The position numbers and the translations under genes were made by a program. A DNA stretch of 60,000 bases from positions 18,304,503 to 18,364,502 of the forward strand of contig NC_135551.1 in assembly GCF_964340395.1 (NCBI RefSeq). Reading direction: 5' to 3'. The first letter of the stretch is position 1. Each line of letters begins with the position of its first letter. This document shows positions 1 to 59,889 of this stretch, piece after piece. Below the pieces are notes generated by a model. The model was not told where the DNA came from. It saw nothing but the letters and a program-made list of their open reading frames with translations, and ran no database searches. Source of the stretch: Glandiceps talaboti (lineage: Eukaryota; Hemichordata; Enteropneusta; Spengelidae).

Positions 1-98
1 TACCAGTGTATTTGAGGTCGGAGAGTCCCAGTAACAGAAAGGGAGAAAGGGTTAAAAATAGCAGTGTTTTCCCATAGGCTATAATGGTAATTTTGTTT

Positions 99-242
99 GG
101 GGACCCAGGTGAAATGACGTGGAACCTATCTGATTTTACCTACGTATTGCCCTTAGCAAAAACACTGGTAGGGAACCCAGGTGAAATGACATGGGAACTC
201 TGGTAGATTTTACCTACTTACCGCCCTTAGCAAAAATACTGC
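99..242. repeat. 72-bp tandem duplication
   Basis: Two consecutive copies begin GGGACCCAGGTGAAATGAC (99) and GGGAACCCAGGTGAAATGAC (171); both continue GATTTTACCTAC and CCCTTAGCAAAAA. A diverged relative with the GATTTTACCTACTT motif lies at about 15075-15170. Confidence 0.8.
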
Positions 243-320
243 AATGCACAGAAACACATGTAAGCATGCAGTTCCCCAAGTGAATTCAGATGAAGATATG
301 ATCCATATGATAATGAGATA

Positions 321-640
321 TTCCCAAATATTTTTTTTTTATTCAACCAAGGAAAAAGACAAGCAACCTAAGGAGCTTTGTCACTTCAAGTCACTCGATG
401 AATAGTGGTGACAAACCCTTAGTATTTTCTGACTGAATGAAGAAAAATATTGGAGAATATAATTATACCTCTTCAAGCATACTTCATGAAAAATAAGGAA
501 AATTAATGGTGATTTTGAATGTTTGACTCATATTTCAAGCACCACAGAATTGGTGATGTAGACATGGGTTGCCATGACGTACAATGCCAAGGGTACATGA
601 ACATGTATATAATTCATGCTTGCTGTTCAAAGACAATATC
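321..640 (-). mobile_element. Repeat family A, copy 1 (foldback MITE-like)
   Basis: Core 321-459 has imperfect inverted ends: TTCCCAAATATTTTTT on the left, and GAATGAAGAAAAATATTGG on the right. The interior has the shared GTGACAAA..CCCTTAG motif. The flank to about 600 (CATATTTCAAGCACCACAG..TGATGTAGACATG) matches, in reverse, the 5' flank of copies 2 and 5. Confidence 0.7.
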
Positions 641-871
641 CTGGCCTGTGCATGAATAATTAAATCATGCCCATTTCCAGAAATACACCTGGCTGTCATC
701 CAATAACATAATAGGCTGCATGATAATAACATTGATTATGATTGGTTAAGATGACCTGTTTTGAGAAGTACACCTGGCAGACATCCAATCAAATGACAGG
801 CAACCCATCAGTCTCACTTAATACCCAATTCACTTTCTTCTCATTAATATTAATATATTCACTGTTTACAG

Positions 872-48763
<47,892 letters not shown>

Positions 48764-49424
48764 ACAAAGAAATGTACCTTATTCTGTGCTGAACTTTGAA
48801 TATTTACCTACATTATGCAAAATTTACTTTGATGACGTAATCACCATGGAAACCTACATCATCATACTGTTTGAGCAGGCATTATACATGTCTTTTAAAA
48901 GTACCAATTCAAATTTTAAATCTCCAAATACCCTTGTGATTGTTTTCAAGTGTAGCAGGCAATATACACTCACATAAAAGTTACATACATTTTACAGGAT
49001 ATGGCAAAATCTAAATTTTTAAGTGTACAAATTGTCTCAAAATATAAAAGTAATTTCATGTGTTTGTCTTTGTAAAGTTAATACCAGTAGTAAATATATA
49101 CTGCAGTTGATAATAGAGGTAGCAAGATAGAGGTGTGTTGCCATGTGATATGATGTACTGATCATGAACTACGATATCATCTCATTATTCAAGAACAGAT
49201 ATATAAATATTTACATGTATTTATACAGGATGATTTGTTGAGTTATTTTCAAAGATGACATGCGTGGGTTTAACCACATAGGTACATGGAATATATTCTC
49301 GCTACAGGACATTCATACCAAGACAGCCTTGCAACCATCTATCCATATATACTAAAGGATTGACCATTTCATACATTATACATGTAGAACAAGACAACCA
49401 TATCCAAGGTATTACAGCTGGCAA

Positions 49425-50455
49425 CCCATCCAGAGTATTTTATTTCCTATATACTTTATACAACCCATATCTAGGGTATTTCATTTCATATACTGTTTAA
49501 CAGGACAGCATGCAACCCATATTCAGGGTATTTCATTCCCTATTCTGTAGAACAGGACAGCCTGCAACCCATATCAAGGGTATTTCATTCCCTATTCTGT
49601 AGAACAGGACAGCCTGCAACCCATATCCAGGGTAATTCATTCCCTATACTGTTGAACAGGACAGCATGCAACCCATATCCATAGTAATTCATTCTCTGTT
49701 CTGTAGAACAGGACACCGTGCAACCCATATCCAGGGTATTTCATCCCGTATTCTGTAGAACAATACAGCCTGCAACTCATATCGAGGGTATTTCATTTCC
49801 TATTCTGTTGAACAGGACAGCCTGCAACCCATATCCAGGGTATTTCGTTATGAATTTAGTTCAACAGGACAGCCTGCAACCCATATCCAGGGTATTTCGT
49901 TATGAATTTAGTTCAACAGGACAGCCTGCAACCCATATCCAGGGTATTTCATTTCCTACAATATATATACCGGTAACTTAGAAGAGGACACCTGCAACCC
50001 ATATCCAGGGTATTTCATTCCCTATTGTGTAGAACAGGACAGCCTGCAACCCATATCCAGGGTATTTCGTTCTGTATTTAGTTGAACAGGACACCCTGCA
50101 ACCCATATCCAGGGTATTTCATCCCCTATTCTGTAGAACAGTACACAGCTTGCAACTTATATCAAGGGTATTTCATTTCCTACACTGTTGAATAGTACAG
50201 CTTGCAACCCATGTCTATCGTAGTTCATTCCCTTTTCTGTACAACAGGAAAGCCTGCAACCCATATCCAGGGAATTTCATCCCCTATTCTCAACAACAGT
50301 GCAGCCTGCAACTCATATCCAGGGTATTTCATTTCATACACTGTTGAATAGGACAGCATGCAACCCATATCTAGCGTACAATGTATTTCATTCCCCATTG
50401 TTGAACAGGACAACCTGCAACCTAGCTATGTACAGGGTATTCCATTTCCCATATA
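49425..50455. repeat. 52-bp minisatellite, about 18-20 copies
   Basis: Unit GCAACCCATATCCAGGGTAT, TTCATTCCCTATTCTGTAGA and ACAGGACAGCCT; spacing exactly 52 bp at 49512, 49564, 49616 and 49668. Copies diverge and lengths vary after 49960. Confidence 0.95.
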
Positions 50456-51039
50456 ATATAGCATGGCTATTTATAGCCTGGAATCCATGCATGCTGTACA
50501 CAGAGAAAACAAAATCTCCTGTAGCGAGCATATGTTCCCAAGTGATGCAATATATTTTATCAGCTGCAACAACAAAGAATCACACAATGCTCAAATCTGC
50601 AATCTGTTCTTTTACATATTGACTGTATATAACTTTAATATTTATTAACTGCAATGAAACGATGTACAGCCTGACAGTGAAGTCAAAACATCATTTGCTT
50701 CTATTTACCTAACTGGAAAAATATGTATTTAAAGTGTTAGCTTTAGTGTCACAAATATCAAGTATTTTATGTATTTATATTACATTTTTAGTTTTCCATG
50801 TAGATGATAGTCTTGTAGTCACATATGTACAGTTAGAACAGACAAAGTTGTAGCTAAAATGAAGTTGGTTTGGTGTTTCTCTCATGGTACATTACGATTT
50901 TGACACAAAGACAGACAGCTTTCAACTCTAGACTAAAAATAACATGGATACAATCACAGCAGGATCCTTTAACCCAATTGCATCAACACTGATAAGCATT
51001 GATATTAAAGCATTGATATTCTTTTACAGAAGGTAAAAA

Positions 51040-51265
51040 CAAGCTTTTAATGAAAACATTACACATGGACTTGAAGATTTTAATAGCTGCAAATATTTAA
51101 TTTCTAACTGATAATCAACATTTCAACTTGACTACTTCTACACCCCACTGTGCATAGCACCTATGTAATTGTTTCTTTTGCATCAGAAGTTGTCTGAAGG
51201 TGTGTATTAAATGTCTTGTTACATGAGTGAAACACCTACCAAGCCAACATCATTTTAGCTGTAAT
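51040..51265 (+). repeat. Dispersed repeat J, copy 2
   Basis: Second copy of 38795-39030, about 85-90% similar by eye, with the same order and orientation. Confidence 0.88.
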
Positions 51266-51778
51266 AGTTCAACAGAAAAAGCAAACATATTACACAAGGT
51301 AGATGGGTGTTCAAAGGTTATGTTAAGTAAAAACTAGATTTTATAAGTCTTGTGTTTATCTAATTGAGTTACAACATCATGTACAGAGTTCATAGTGGGA
51401 GGGGTGGGGGGTGGGGGGTTAGAGTTGACTATAGTGGACTTTAAGTCATAAAACTAATAAGCTTTTATTTATGTCCAAACTGTACTACCTGTCTTATTAG
51501 GTCTGACTTGTAAATTATATGGTTAATGATGTGCAATCACTAACAATGTCATCAAGTGGGACCAAAATCAGCCTAGCCATTCTGTAGTCTTGAACAACTA
51601 ATGCTACAACTGTTACACTAATTTCAGCTAGTCTAATAGCCTGGAATCCATGCGGAGGGGGATTTTAAATTTGAGTTACCTCCTCACGGCTTTCTAACTG
51701 CCATTTTTTTCAATTAAATTTTAGCTCGTCCTCTAATGAAAATTCAAGAAATCAAAATGGCATATAGCATAGCTGTAG

Positions 51779-51898
51779 TACTGCACTGTTGAGATATATC
51801 GTTAACTGGTTGTACCTACTAGCCGTCATAATCAACTGTTGATGATTACGAGAGTTAGGAGGTACGACCAGCTAATGATATATCTCAACAGTGCAGTA
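51779..51898. mobile_element. Hairpin element K, copy 1 (120 bp)
   Basis: TACTGCACTGTTGAGATATA TC.TTA..TGGTTGTACCTACTA is mirrored by TTAGGAGGTACGACCA..TAATGATATATCTCAACAGTGCAGTA, almost end to end. Half of it recurs at 55936-55977. Confidence 0.82.
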
Positions 51899-52871
51899 AA
51901 CAGGTTAGGAGAGCTGAAACAGTGTACATGCAATTCTAGCATTCCACCTCATGCTAGAGGGTCAAAATAGAACAAGAAGGTCGACTTTAAATATTCTCAT
52001 GCACGCCTGTAGAACGCATGTGTAGCACATGGGATGGAATTCAATGCGTTGACCAAGATATTCATAATATCCATGTAATCTTACGGTTCCATCTGTTATC
52101 AAGTAGAATCCAATATTTTTAACAGAAGATACTGAACATCAAATAATGCATGATAAAAAAACTGGACTAAATTTCAATTTACATTGGCTACCACAGTTAT
52201 GTTCCATGTTGAAAGCTTCTTCTGCTTCACTTGCAAAGTAGACAAAAACTAGTAAAATTTCCAGGGTTTATTTTTTATGTATTTATTTATTCATTTATTT
52301 ATTTGCCATAGATTTACATAAATGTCTGGTCCATTTCATTTTAGAATTTAAATTAGTCGTACTTGCAGATGGAGGAAGTTAGGACTCAGTTGTAACACTG
52401 TCCCTTCTCTTTTCAAAAGCTCTGAGTATCCCCACCTGAAGCAATTCAGTTAAATCAGTGCAAAATCAGTTTCTAGAATGCTACTACACTATTTCAGCTA
52501 TCCTAACTGTCATTTTGATATTTTTAATTGTTATTCTAGGCTAGCAGATCTAAAGAGTGTTTGTAGACTTGGAGGACAAGTGAAAACTGAATCAAAACAG
52601 CACTTAGATTGCTGAAATAGTGTAATTATGTGTTAATAGTCCTTCAAGAATACAGGTAGGCTAGAATCATCATGACACCAGATCAACACATGTTATAGGC
52701 TTAGAATCTTCTCTGGGTGATATAGACTGTAAGTGTCATACCATGCTGTCAGCTATCACTTCATTTTGGTTGAGAATCCTAATAGAGTTGTGAACAACAA
52801 GACTTTAATATACCATGGCCAAGCTGAACAAAAAATATGGAATATACCGTAGACTCTGGTCATTCAACACA

Positions 52872-53149
52872 AGTCTATGTCATGACAACATGTGAGTCTA
52901 CATCACTGGTTCTGCTGTGTTCAAAATATGAGTCAAAACATGCAAAATTGCCATTACTTTCACCGATTTTTCTGTGATATTACTAGCGCTGGTATAATTA
53001 TGTTATTCCCCCATATTTTCATTCATTCAGCTGGAAAATACTCGTGACTTAAAGGTTGTCACTACGAGTCGCTAAACAAGTAGTGACAAAGACCCCTTAG
53101 GCCACTCATATTTTCATTGGCTGAATGAAGAAAAATATTGGGGAATAAC
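52872..53149 (+). mobile_element. Repeat family A, copy 5
   Basis: Flank TCATGACAACATGTGAGTCT..CATCACTGGTTCTGCTGTGT..GCGCTGGTATAAT, then core 53005-53149 with ATTCATTCAGCTGGAAAATA CTCGTGAC and AAGACCCCTTAGG..GGCTGAATGAAGAAAAATATTGG. Best-preserved copy with copy 2. Confidence 0.75.
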
Positions 53150-53620
53150 ATCTAAATATCTCACAGTCCATAGTTGACATATATGTTGTTCTGTTCAGTT
53201 GGTTAGGGCTTTGATTTTATCAGAGTTACTTTCAATGTTTGCTATTGTGATATTAAAGTTCCTGTGCAAACACTGAGGTGGCTTTCATGACTTTGACCCA
53301 CTCATATGATTGAACACAAACAATTCACAACCTGCCTTGTGCAACTGATGTATTGTATTTTTCATGTAACCTTGAATTTAACATGATAACTAACAAAGAC
53401 ATTCAAGTGATTTTACCTGAATTTTTACAATGCAGCATTTTTCAATTCTTATTGATAAAAAATAATTGAATTCCTTAAATAATGATACCAAAACAAACAT
53501 ACCATGGAATGGAATGCTTTGTTGTTTGTTTTAATTAAATGTACTTGTTAAATGGTGACAGTAACTTGCATTGTGGTGATTACAAAATGATGCAAGAGTA
53601 AACAGACACTTTTGAAAGCT

Positions 53621-53660
53621 AGGCATACATACATACATACATACATACATACATACATTG
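53621..53660. repeat. (CATA)n microsatellite
   Basis: About 9 CATA units. Related short arrays: (GTAT)n at 55641-55671 and (ATCC)n at 54481-54498. Confidence 0.92.
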
Positions 53661-53886
53661 CTGTTGTATATACTCTTAACTTCTGCAGCTGCATGCATTT
53701 AATATTTTTTCCAAGCTTAATTGTGAATATTTTGATTTGCTGCATATAGGTACCATACTTGGTAAAAAAAAAAAGTCTTGTGCAATTTCTGGCGCTGTAG
53801 TGCAATGTATTACTATTAATGTCTGAATTTTAAAAAAAAGATAACTTTTATGCAAGTATTTATTTAAAGTATGAATAAATAACTTT

Positions 53887-54066
53887 GATATGGTGTAGGC
53901 AAATATATGTCCCTGTTTCTGTATCTGTGTTTGATATGGTGTAGGCTAATGTATGTCCCTGTTTCTGTATCCGTGTTTGATATGGTGTACGCAGATGTTT
54001 GTCCCGGTGTCTGTATTTGATATGGTGTAGGCTAATGTATGTCGGTCTGTATCTATGTTTGATGTG
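53887..54066. repeat. 46-bp minisatellite, 4 copies
   Basis: GATATGGTGTAGGCTAATGT ATGTCCCTGTTTCTGTATC at 53887, 53933 and 53979, plus a diverged fourth; spacing 46 bp. Confidence 0.9.
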
Positions 54067-54091
54067 GACTGAAATGATATGCAAATGTACA

Positions 54092-54300
54092 ACAGGACTC
54101 CACCTCCAGTCTGTTTAAACTAAAATCTCATGGGGATGCTATGATGTCGTGTTTATATGAACGCTGTTGGGGGGGGGGGGGAGCACAGAATTCTGTGTGA
54201 GAGTGACAAAATTGCCTAGACAGTATGAAGATAATGCAGTACGGAATATGGCCCGTCAGGAACTGAACTATTGTCACAGTGTATGTATACAGATTTGAAA
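54092..54300. mobile_element. Foldback element F, partial copy 2
   Basis: GACTCCACCTCCAGTCTG..AAACTAAAATCTCATGGGGA..TTTATATGAACGC..GAGCACAGAATTCTGTGTG parallels 36727-36835. A poly-G run sits at 54169-54182. Confidence 0.65.
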
Positions 54301-55700
54301 CAGAGGTTCAAGTGATATAGCAAAATTAAGCAATTTTAGAATCCAATATGGATTCTGAATACTAAGTATCTTCCTTAACAACCATCTGGTTTGGACTCCA
54401 AATTTCTTTCATTATTGGCTACCAATAGGCAAAGTGTAGAGGGGATTATATGAATAATCCATGTCCAACTGTGTATGTCTATCCATCCATCCATCCATGG
54501 TCAGCCATATCTCTAACACCCATGGCTCAATTTCAAGCAAATGTGGCACAAATGTCAAACACTATAGAGTATATGTACCTCACATTTTAAAAACTTTGGT
54601 AATCAGGAAAATGGTTACTGAGACTTGCCTTTTTGGCAGAAACAGTGTTTAATGATTGCAATAAGTGTCTTGTAATGCTCAAACCAGGGATTGAATCAAT
54701 GATTTGCAAATTAGGTATTTAAGAAAAGGATGACTTTGGTGAGCTTAAACTCCAAAAGCTGACCAGTTAAATATTTGGTGGTAATTTCTAGCTAGATTAT
54801 GAACTATTCCTGGCAAGTTTAAGATATTATAACCACTACCAATAATATGCAAAATAGGTGTCAAAAATGTGATATTTCGGTCAAAGGACAAACTCAGAAG
54901 TTGCTTGGCATTGATTGGCCAAATGTTTTGACAGATTTTTCCTTTGGAGCAAGATCAAAATAATTGAACTGAGAAAGTAGTCTGTAAAACACAACATTGT
55001 GTCATGCTATCAGCTACCACTCAAAACAGACGTATCTTACAGTCTCTTAAGAATGACAATCTGATTGTAAAAGTCAAATCATTTGTGAATTTGGTCAAAA
55101 ATGTCTTTCATTATCCCAGTATCCATATTTAGTCTGGGTGATCCTAGATATGTTTAGATGAGAATTATCCAAGTCACACTTGTCTGATTTGCGTCTAAAG
55201 AGAGGATTTGCCAAACAAACATTATAACTCAGCTTGAGTGCTATGATGTTTCAAGTTCATGTGGATTTTTGACACAGTTTAATTCTGAGTTCAAAGTCTA
55301 CTGCAGTAGTGAACATATTGTTGTTGAGTTTTAAAGAAAACTGCTTGAATTTTTAAAGGAAAAAATTCACACATAAGCAGGCTTTTCCATGTGATGAAGT
55401 ATCCAGACTTCTATATAATTCATTTGAAATATGATAAACGGTCGACAGTTGAACTTTACAGGGTTCTTTCACCGTAAGATCACTTAGACGAGCAGGAGCA
55501 CTTACAAAAATACACTCACATCCATTAAGAATGTGTGAAGGGAATTTAACAATGTCGTTTATCAGAAAGGCTAAAAGACATAGACCAGACATCCCAAAGA
55601 AAGTGAAAGTTTTAAAATGTCATGCAGACTGTATACATAAGGTATGTATGTATGTATGTATGTATGTATGTATAATAATTCATGGAGGGCTAGAAGTAGA

Positions 55701-55932
55701 CTGTCGACAGTCGTTCGTGCCTTTTTTGCTACGTTTAATATAAAACTAAAGTCGTCGCCTCGCTCCGATCCGGAGCAATACTATAACCGCGTACAGATCA
55801 GCCTCTCACTGTTCGTGCCTTCGGCAATCGCAGTTCCTATCAGTACGCATTAGTACTCAGTGCTACGGAGCGAGGCGAAGACTTTGTTTTAGATGAAACG
55901 TGGCTACAAAAGGCACAAACTATTGTCGACAG
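55701..55932. mobile_element. Foldback family C, copy 2 (232 bp)
   Basis: Ends CTGTCGACAGTCGTTCGTGC CTTTTTTGCTACG and AAAAGGCACAAACTATTGTCGACAG. The interior (GCCTCGCTCCGATCCGGAGC AATACTATAACCGCG and CAATCGCAGTTCCTATCAGT ACGCATTAGTA) is the reverse of copy 1. No target duplication seen. Confidence 0.87.
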
Positions 55933-55935
55933 GCA

Positions 55936-55977
55936 AAGGTTGGGAGGTACGACCAACTATTGTATCCCAACAGTACA
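55936..55977. mobile_element. Hairpin element K, half copy
   Basis: GGTTGGGAGGTACGACCAAC..TGTATCCCAACAGTACAGT resembles the right arm of 51779-51898. It begins 4 bp after foldback C copy 2, so C may have inserted into K. Confidence 0.6.
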
Positions 55978-56500
55978 GTGTATACTTTTGGTGAGTTGCT
56001 GTCGCAAACTCAGAATTCATGTGTTCTGCTTGCCTTATTTTACATGAGAAAGATATTTATTAAAGCTAAGATTATACACTTACTTTGAATAATTATGAAG
56101 TTTGAAAAAAGTCCGCATCCTGTACTCCGAACTTTACCGCTCTGGATATACTGAATACGAATAGGAATTCTTCTGTGTCAGCAGACGACATCCACTTTTC
56201 GCGCCAAATTCACCGTGTTCAGAAAAAAGCTTGGAACTTGGTAAAAAGTTCATAAAAGTGTTGGGATAAGTTATAATATGTGGTGGTTTGACAATGCGTT
56301 AATCCTGTTAATGTTAATCCTGGAAATTACTGCGCAGTTTTGAAATTTCACTGACTGTGTTTATAAACCACGATAATGATGGGTGAGGCGTACGCGTGAC
56401 AGAAAGCTATGTAACCGCGGTAGTTGTTCGAGAGGATGCAACGATGATGTGTTGACGGTAGGAGGCTTAGGGTGTCATTGATGGGTGACCGATATCGCGA

Positions 56501-56573
56501 TAGTCCTGCTTGCAGACAGGGTAAGTCGTCCTTTCCTTCTCCGAAAGGCGTGCATCGTCTGCAAGCAGGACTA
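56501..56573. repeat. Perfect 17-bp inverted repeat, 39-bp loop
   Basis: TAGTCCTGCTTGCAGAC at 56501-56517 and its exact reverse complement at 56557-56573. It lies in a CpG-containing stretch about 0.5 kb upstream of the second gene's ATG. Confidence 0.9.
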
Positions 56574-56925
56574 GGTGATAACCAAAAGCCAATAACGGTG
56601 TAATGATGGATAGTAACACACAGTGATTGAACAAAGATAACATGGAAGAAACAATGTGAATGATAATGTATGCATGATACATACATAATTAATAAAGACG
56701 CCATTTTGATAAGAGTTTACTAGTTTGTGGAACACTCACTCCGGGGAAACACTACCCACTATTTTCTGACGTGCATGGCGTGTGTGTGGATGGTAAAACC
56801 GCAGTGACTTGGGGGTGAAAGGTCAACTCCGTTCCTTGGTATTCTACTTAGTTCACGCTGGGCAAACAAAGTTCTATCTAATCTGAACCATTTTATCAGA
56901 GGTCAGACACTTCTCATTCAACTTT

Positions 56926-57000
56926 TGAGAGGGGCGGTTGTACAGCTCGATTGTTGTTTTAGCTGAATTTCGCCTTTCTGCTACCAGACCCAATCAGACG
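56926..57000 (+). promoter_or_regulatory. Possible promoter elements of second gene
   Basis: GAGGGGCGGTTG (56929-56940) resembles a GC/Sp1 box and CCAATCAG (56989-56996) a CCAAT box, 50-120 bp before the Kozak ATG. No TATA box seen. The transcription start is unknown, and the CCAAT site could instead lie in the 5' UTR. Confidence 0.3.
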
Positions 57001-57046
57001 ACGCTCAGATCAAATTCTTCGCAACTGCTGCTGGTACCCAATCACC

Positions 57047-57089
57047 ATGGCAAAGAAGTTTGTACAACTCATGGCGATCTTCGCCAGCG
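57047..57089 (+). CDS. Probable first coding exon of an unidentified gene
   Basis: ATCACCATGG is a near-ideal Kozak context. The frame reads MAKKFVQLMAIFAS then G|GTAAGA, a strong donor, ending in phase 1. Lys-Lys followed by a hydrophobic stretch looks like the start of a signal peptide or membrane anchor. I do not recognise the protein and cannot place the next exon; it may be beyond base 60000. It could be chance, but Kozak, donor and promoter-like sequence together favour a real start. Confidence 0.45.
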
Positions 57090-57779
57090 GTAAGACTTCA
57101 TATCATTACCTCTCATGTGTGATCAGGACACGATGATGTGATATCCCTGGAAAGATCGTGTAACACTAGAAGGTTCCCAAGCCTTTACACTAATATCACT
57201 CATATCACAAACAGTTTGCATAACGATGGTTTGTTTTTTACTCTAGAGTTATGAGAACTTTCCACCAAACATGTTGTTTTTGCTGTGCGCATTAATGACA
57301 AAGGAAGTATATGAACTGTATTGTTATTTCTAGAGTATGTCAAACTTACAATGTATGTTCAATACAGATGCCGGGACCTTTTCCACCCGACTTACTGTTG
57401 ATCGCGCCCGATTGGAACAGTGGGTATTTCCATCAGTAGCTTTCATAATGTACCGGAAACTGCGACGATATGAGACGTGATAGACTATGATACAAGCTTG
57501 TTTGCGTAATTCATTTGCAATTTATCTCTGGAGGGAATCGCTGTCGTTAAAGTTTTGGCGCTGAAAAAACTTCACAACTATACTCGACTTCAGAGCGCCT
57601 TTGATAGTTTAACGATGATTTGTAAAATTTGTACTTAAAACTATAACCTTTTGGTATGCATGGCTAACCCAGCTAGTTAAAAATACCCTTTCATGTTGGC
57701 CGTTGTATTACTAGTAGGCTACGTGTATTGTACGTACTGGTAAAAGTGGTATACACAGGACCGGACGATGAGTATAAAG

Positions 57780-58350
57780 TTAGTCTCAGAACGAGTATAA
57801 AATTGGCGTCAGATTCAGATTCAGATTCAGCTAGCGTCATATTGAGCGTCAGATCCGAAGACACCCGACGGACTCAATCAAAACTGACATAATACCGTTG
57901 AGACTACAGGGAAAGATACTGCTTCACAACCTTTTGATGGAAGATGGAATGTCTCTGCTTGCACAATTTTTAAATTTTAAATTCAAATTTTTAAAAATGA
58001 CAATATATTACATACATAAACTTAGCTTTTACTGACACCATGTACATTGTTGGCAAAAAGTATCAACCAACGAACATACACTGGCTGAACTTGGGGCTAT
58101 CAATGTCTCGGTTGCAAGTATTTCAACTCTATTTCACATATTTTTCCCAAATAAAAATTGTGCAAGCAGAGACATTCCAACTTCCATCAAAAGGATGTGA
58201 AGCGGAATCTTTCCCTGTAGTCTCAACAGTATTATTTCGTGTTTGATTGAGTCCGTCGGGTGTCTTCGGATCTGACGCTAGCTGACGCTCAATATGACGC
58301 TAGCTGAATCTGAATCTGAATCTGACGCCAACTTTATACTCGTAGTCTCA
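57780..58350. mobile_element. Foldback element L (about 570 bp, arms about 190 bp)
   Basis: Left arm 57785-57972 (GAGTATAAAATTGGCGTCAG, ATTCAGATTCAGATTCAGCT, GATCCGAAGACACCCGACGG ACTCAATCAAA, GAATGTCTCTGCTTGCACAA TTTTTA) is mirrored by 58157-58345. The middle about 180 bp is unpaired. The arms contain short GATTCA and CTAGCGTCA repeats. Origin unknown; no coding capacity seen. Confidence 0.88.
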
Positions 58351-59889
58351 GATTCAGAATCAGATTCACTTTGGAGGACAATATGAGGCCTGTCTCATAC
58401 ATGTATATTGAGCATAAGGTTCATTCTCATATTCGATGTGATATATTCGAAAAATCACGATACACCAGAAGAAAATCAGTCTTTATACACTTGTGACCGG
58501 CCGGCCGGACGCTATGTTTTGAGCTAAAGCTTATAGTACATGTAACTGTATAGTACTAGTAGGAAAGTCTCGTTCTAAAGTTTAATACAATCGTGTCGGT
58601 GTTTTTGTCCCTTGGGACTTTGTTGGCTTTGTTTTGCCCTTTTTTCTCATCACGTTTTGCACTTTGCCTGTTTGTTTTTTAATGGAATACGCCTCCCATA
58701 CGATACGGCTAGGGATCTAGAGACTTTGTTTATGCTGTGCTCGGAGCTATACAGGCAAGTGCCGCCTATAGCAGTTACCGTAATATTGAATGCGAAGTAA
58801 TGGCTTGTGTAACCAGCGAGTCGGAGACCCCGCTTTATCGATTGATTGCTAGTTGTTTCCATAGTGATGTCGTAAATTAAACCAAATTTATGGCACATGT
58901 ATTTTAAATCTTGTCAAGTGAGATTTAATACTCTGAGATGGAACTCAATCCTATATTTCACGGGCCATTTGGGGATCGGGTTACACACGTACACTTGTTT
59001 GTTTTACCTACAGTATTCCAAAGCTTGTAAGAAATGGGCACTGTATGCGAACTGTGCAAGAAAAAAATAGCTATGTATAGGATATTTTTTCAATTTTTCG
59101 GTAGCTGTATTTCGTAATTTTCAATATAACTTATAAGACGTGGCAACACTACTTCAGCAAAATTACATCTCGCTAATGTGCATAACTGTTTCATCATTCC
59201 TCCAAACACCACATAAATGGTTTCGCAAAGTTTGCGGACTTCTATAGAACTCTATTCTGAGTGTCAAGGTGGTCTCTCACCAAAGAAAAAGAGATGTGAA
59301 AAAGTCGATGGGAGCACTAGATTTTTAGAAGTCGTGCTTTTACGCAACAGTAAGTGGGGTGGTACTTTACATGTACTGTGGAATGTTTCGCCGTTCACAA
59401 AGCTCCTTAGACCTAGATACTAGATAAGGCTCCCTTAGATAAGGTGTAACTGACCGATACTGGTGGATAGACTTGTGTTATCAGTGCATGCATGTATATC
59501 ACTCTAAACGACTTAGTAGACATGTGTGATATTCACATGATACCAGTGTACATATATGATATCAGTTCTTAAATAGACATTTAAGATTAGCCAAGGAGAC
59601 TCATTCTTCTTTTCGTCTGTTTTGTTTTCACTGGTTTCTAACCCTATGTATGGAAACTTTAAGGCACCCTGCTTGAATTGTCACAGTTGCGTGCTAAAAG
59701 ATATCTTCATGGGTTCGAGCAGAAATACCTTTTTTTTGACGCGATTTGTTCAAACTCAGACCACTATTCATTTAGTCATCTGACATACAAAAGGTGTGGT
59801 CCACGAGTTACTGATTAGTTGAGTTGTAATGTTCATTATCTGATATATAGATAAAGACCACACATTTTTTTTTCATACAGGGCTCCACG

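Larger units (their letters stand above)
1..871. other. Partial DOP1 intron upstream of exon 1
   Basis: No coding match is visible on either strand. It contains a 72-bp tandem pair (99-242) and an inverted copy of repeat family A (321-640). The vertebrate-like first coding exon of DOP1 is not here. Confidence 0.7.
48764..56900. other. DOP1 3' UTR and intergenic region
   Basis: No convincing protein gene on either strand. 48764-49420 is probably 3' UTR; I noticed no AATAAA before about 53874. Listed separately: 52-bp VNTR, repeat J copy 2, hairpin element, family A copy 5, 46-bp array, foldback copies, MITE C copy 2 and a 17-bp inverted repeat. 50,470-51,030, 51,910-52,860 and 54,310-55,630 show nothing recognised. 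Confidence 0.7.

Noticed and set aside
1-871. Search for the missing first coding exon of DOP1
   Set aside because: No frame resembling the conserved N terminus with a donor of suitable phase was found.
49718-49981. 87-codon frame with QPISRVF repeats
   Set aside because: Translation of the 52-bp minisatellite.
49425-50455. Possible CRISPR-like array (regular 52-bp spacing)
   Set aside because: Whole units repeat with drift and there are no unique spacers; the genome is eukaryotic, so it is a minisatellite.
56348-56704. 118-codon frame on the - strand upstream of the second gene
   Set aside because: It covers the 17-bp inverted repeat, has no recognisable domain and no coding-like composition.
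59217-59423. 68-codon frame with KKKRCEK near the window end
   Set aside because: No recognised protein, no acceptor or donor that fits the phase-1 first exon of the second gene convincingly.
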